From JAPPHY01 sp965247535 (GTDB lineage Bacteria > Chloroflexota > Dehalococcoidia > Lucifugimonadales > UBA2985): 64,000 nt of DNA. The translations under genes and the position numbers were made by a program. Location: NCBI GenBank assembly GCA_965247535.1, contig OZ252018.1, positions 620,001-684,000 on the forward strand, in the 5' to 3' direction. Shown piece after piece: positions 62,037 to 64,000 of this stretch (positions within the stretch are counted from its first letter, which is position 1; every line of letters starts with the position of its first letter). The notes below the pieces were generated by a model, which saw nothing but the letters and a program-made list of their open reading frames with translations, was not told where the DNA came from and did no database searches.

Positions 62037-62067
62037 AGTATATCTCCCCGTGGTTGAGATGTGTCAA
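62037..62067 (-). promoter_or_regulatory. Predicted promoter for the methyltransferase gene
   Basis: A perfect minus-strand TTGACA (62067-62062) is followed by GATATA at 17 bases or TATACT (62042-62037) at 19 bases. The predicted start is some 60 bases before the GTG at 61968. The remaining gap up to dprA shows no gene. Confidence 0.5.
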
Positions 62068-62255
62068 GGATTGTCAGAGCGTTCAACCATAGTGGAAGCT
62101 GCGTATAGAGTCTGCGCCTCCGGTACAGTCCTCGTCCCACCCCCAGGCGACACATTCCCCACGGTAGCCATGTTTAGCGCCGCACTCGCTTACTTCCCGC
62201 CTGCGCGCCGGCGGCCTCTTGCCATCCGACTGCCCTATGCTATGCTAGTGTGGCG

Positions 62256-63383
62256 ATGTCTACAAGCAGAGAAGAAGTCGGATACTGGGTGGCGTTCAAT
62301 CGCATTCCCTCCATTGGCAGGGCCAGGTTCGCTCTCCTGGAGGGCTACTTCGGCTCGATGGAGAGCGCATGGCGCGCCTCCTCCGACGAGCTCGTCGCGG
62401 CCGGCCTGGACACGCGGTCCGTCAGGTCGCTCGTCACCCGCCGCTCGTCCATCTCGCCGGAAGCCGAGATGGACCGCCTGGCGCGACTGGGCATCGACGT
62501 CTTTACCATTCACGACCCGGGCTATCCGCGCCTGCTCCGCGAGGTGTACGAGTACCCGCCCGTGCTCTACGTGATGGGCGAACTGGAGCCTGAGGATGAG
62601 CGCGCAGTCACCATCGTGGGCACTCGCAAGACCACGGCCTACGGTCGCGAGGTGGCGCACCAGATTGCGTGGGACCTGGCCAAGAACGGCGTCACCGTCG
62701 TGAGCGGGCTTGCCCGCGGCATCGACGGCACGGCGCATCGAGCCGCGCTGGACGCCGGTGGTCGCACCGTCGCAGTCCTGGCCAGCGGGCTGGACACGGT
62801 CTACCCGCCCGAGCACTCCAACATGGCCCGTGAGATCGAGCGCAACGGCGCGCTGGTGAGCGAGCACCCTCCCGGCGTACGGCCGGAGGCCAAGAACTTT
62901 CCGCGGCGCAACCGCCTGCTGAGCGGGCTGACGCCCGGTACGCTCGTGGTGGAGGCGGGCGAGGGCAGCGGCGCTCTGTGGACGGTGAGGCACGCCATCG
63001 ACCAGAACCGGGAGGTGATGGCCGTGCCCGGCAGCATTCTCTCGCCGGCCAGCCGCGAGTCCAACCGTTTGATACAGGACGGCGCCAAGATGGTGCTCGG
63101 ATACGCCGACATCCTGGCGGAGCTGAACTTCTCGGCGCTGGGCCAGCAGATGGAGCTCAGGGCGGTGCTGCCGCAGGACGGCCGCGAGACGCAGCTGCTC
63201 ACGTGGATCACCTACGAGCCGGTCCACATCGACGAGATCCAGCGGGCTTGCGGACTTCCGGTTGCCGCGGTGAGCAGCTCGCTTACTATGATGGAGATAA
63301 GGGGCCTTGTGAAGCAGGTGGGCGGCATGAACTACGTCAGGACTAGGGAGGCGCCCGCACTCTATGAGACAGCCAACACGTGA
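62256..63383 (+). CDS. dprA: DNA processing protein DprA
   Basis: Loads RecA on incoming single-stranded DNA during natural transformation. A 375-residue protein with an N-terminal helical SAM-like domain and the Rossmann DprA core: VTIVGTRKTTAYGREVAHQIA, VVSGLARGIDGTAHRAAL, ASGLDTVYPPEHSNMA, FPRRNRLLSGL. It ends with a winged-helix-like DML1 domain (VHIDEIQRACGLPVAAVSSSLTMMEIRGLV). ATG 62256 or GTG 62250 is the start. TTGCCA (62219) and TATGCT (62241) place the transcription start almost at the ATG, so the leader is very short or absent. topA follows at once. Confidence 0.93.
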   Translation: MSTSREEVGYWVAFNRIPSIGRARFALLEGYFGSMESAWRASSDELVAAGLDTRSVRSLVTRRSSISPEAEMDRLARLGIDVFTIHDPGYPRLLREVYEYPPVLYVMGELEPEDERAVTIVGTRKTTAYGREVAHQIAWDLAKNGVTVVSGLARGIDGTAHRAALDAGGRTVAVLASGLDTVYPPEHSNMAREIERNGALVSEHPPGVRPEAKNFPRRNRLLSGLTPGTLVVEAGEGSGALWTVRHAIDQNREVMAVPGSILSPASRESNRLIQDGAKMVLGYADILAELNFSALGQQMELRAVLPQDGRETQLLTWITYEPVHIDEIQRACGLPVAAVSSSLTMMEIRGLVKQVGGMNYVRTREAPALYETANT

Positions 63384-63389
63384 GGAGAT

Positions 63390-64000
63390 ATGTCGAAGAA
63401 CGTTGTAATAGTTGAGTCACCCGCAAAGGCGCGCACCGTGGGACGCTATCTCGGCAGCGACTACACCGTGCTTGCGTCGCTGGGCCACGTGCGCGACCTG
63501 CCCGCGCGCGAGCTGGGCGTGGACGTGGACAGCGACTTTGAGCCCCAGTATGAGGTGCTCAAGGACAAGGAGAAGGTTGTGAAGGAGGTGCGCCAGAAGT
63601 CGAAGGGCGCCTCCAACATCTACCTGGCCACCGACCCCGACCGCGAAGGTGAGGCCATAGCCTGGCACCTGCTGCACTCGGCGGGCCTTGGCGGCAAGAC
63701 CGTGAAGCGCGTGGTATTCCACGAGATCACGGAGCAGGCGATCCGGGAGGCCTTTGACCACCCGCGCGACATCGACGAGAACCTGGTCAACGCGCAGCAG
63801 ACGCGGCGCATCCTGGACCGGCTGGTGGGCTACAAGCTCAGCCCAGTGCTGTGGCAGAAGGTGGTTCACCACTACGCTCGCACCAAGTCGCTCTCCGCGG
63901 GCAGGGTGCAATCGGTGGCGCTGCGGCTCGTGGCCGACCGCGAGAAGGAGATCGACGCCTTCGTGCCCAGGGAGTACTGGACGATTGAGGCCGAGCTCAA
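63390..64000 (+). CDS. topA: DNA topoisomerase I (partial, runs off the window)
   Basis: The first 203 residues of a type IA topoisomerase that relaxes negative supercoils. It shows the Toprim domain start VVIVESPAKARTVGRYLG, the acidic triad region ATDPDREGEAIAWHLL and the start of the topoisomerase core FHEITEQAIREAF, then ARTKSLSAGRVQSVALRL. ATG 63390 has GAGGAG immediately upstream and comes six bases after the dprA stop, the common dprA-topA order. The active-site tyrosine lies beyond the window. Confidence 0.95.
   Translation, partial: MSKNVVIVESPAKARTVGRYLGSDYTVLASLGHVRDLPARELGVDVDSDFEPQYEVLKDKEKVVKEVRQKSKGASNIYLATDPDREGEAIAWHLLHSAGLGGKTVKRVVFHEITEQAIREAFDHPRDIDENLVNAQQTRRILDRLVGYKLSPVLWQKVVHHYARTKSLSAGRVQSVALRLVADREKEIDAFVPREYWTIEAEL

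Overview
The window is a compact, GC-rich (about 60-65% by eye) stretch of bacterial chromosome. It looks like a member of the Chloroflexota, perhaps from the Dehalococcoidia/SAR202 side. This is inferred from gene content: short-form 6-phosphogluconate dehydrogenase, transaldolase next to phosphoglucose isomerase, a PAC2-family protein, Pro/Thr-rich lipoproteins, many DMT permeases and an ADP-forming acyl-CoA synthetase pair. No rRNA gene is present to fix the taxonomy. Most of the window is housekeeping, broken by small accessory patches.

Layout. 0.3-1.9 kb: a TlpA-like thioredoxin lipoprotein and its CcdA-like membrane partner. 2.0-6.5 kb: a sugar-phosphate operon (rpiB, tal, pgi, gnd, DUF2277). 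6.6-9.9 kb: a short-chain dehydrogenase, a DUF3179 lipoprotein whose in-frame UGA is best read as selenocysteine, tRNA-Gly(CCC) and a hypothetical protein. 10.5-13.3 kb (minus): a probable cysK-selD-ATPase operon, in which selD itself has selenocysteine at its catalytic position. 13.5-16.1 kb: trpA, an AroH-type chorismate mutase, a tiny membrane protein and a DAHP synthase. 16.3-24.7 kb: an aminoglycoside-phosphotransferase-like kinase, a winged-helix regulator, an EamA permease with its start codon inside a strong hairpin, ribF, tyrS, and a serine-biosynthesis pair (class V aminotransferase and serA).

25-38 kb is mixed: two minus-strand envelope proteins, an HNH protein with a membrane tail, another EamA permease, polA, an orphan FitA-like antitoxin, a TIGR01906 protein and an FmdB zinc ribbon. 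The last two are split by a 1-kb insert between 164-bp direct repeats; the insert carries an amber-interrupted DUF3267 peptidase gene. typA follows. 38-41.6 kb (minus) is a copper locus (copA, a YHS protein, an Ig-like membrane protein, a truncated membrane-protein remnant). 41.7-48.6 kb (minus) holds thiI, dapA, asd, dapB, pnp and rpsO.

49-62 kb is the main accessory zone. It holds a PAC2 protein, a HEPN protein beside a DUF6884/YaaA-like protein, a decayed IS481-type element, a Pro/Thr-rich lipoprotein, and a four-gene phage structural remnant (major capsid protein, a frameshifted protein, a tail/propeller protein, a small protein). The ADP-forming acyl-CoA synthetase pair and an amber-interrupted DNA methyltransferase-HNH gene follow. 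The window ends with dprA and the start of topA. A short palindromic repeat (arms CCCCGTA/TACGGGG) occurs three times, once inside the dead transposase gene.

The strongest biological signal is selenium. A Sec-containing SelD and a Sec-containing extracytoplasmic DUF3179 lipoprotein (UxxC motif) occur within 5 kb, each with a hairpin of bacterial SECIS geometry just after the UGA. The machinery genes selA, selB and selC must lie outside the window.
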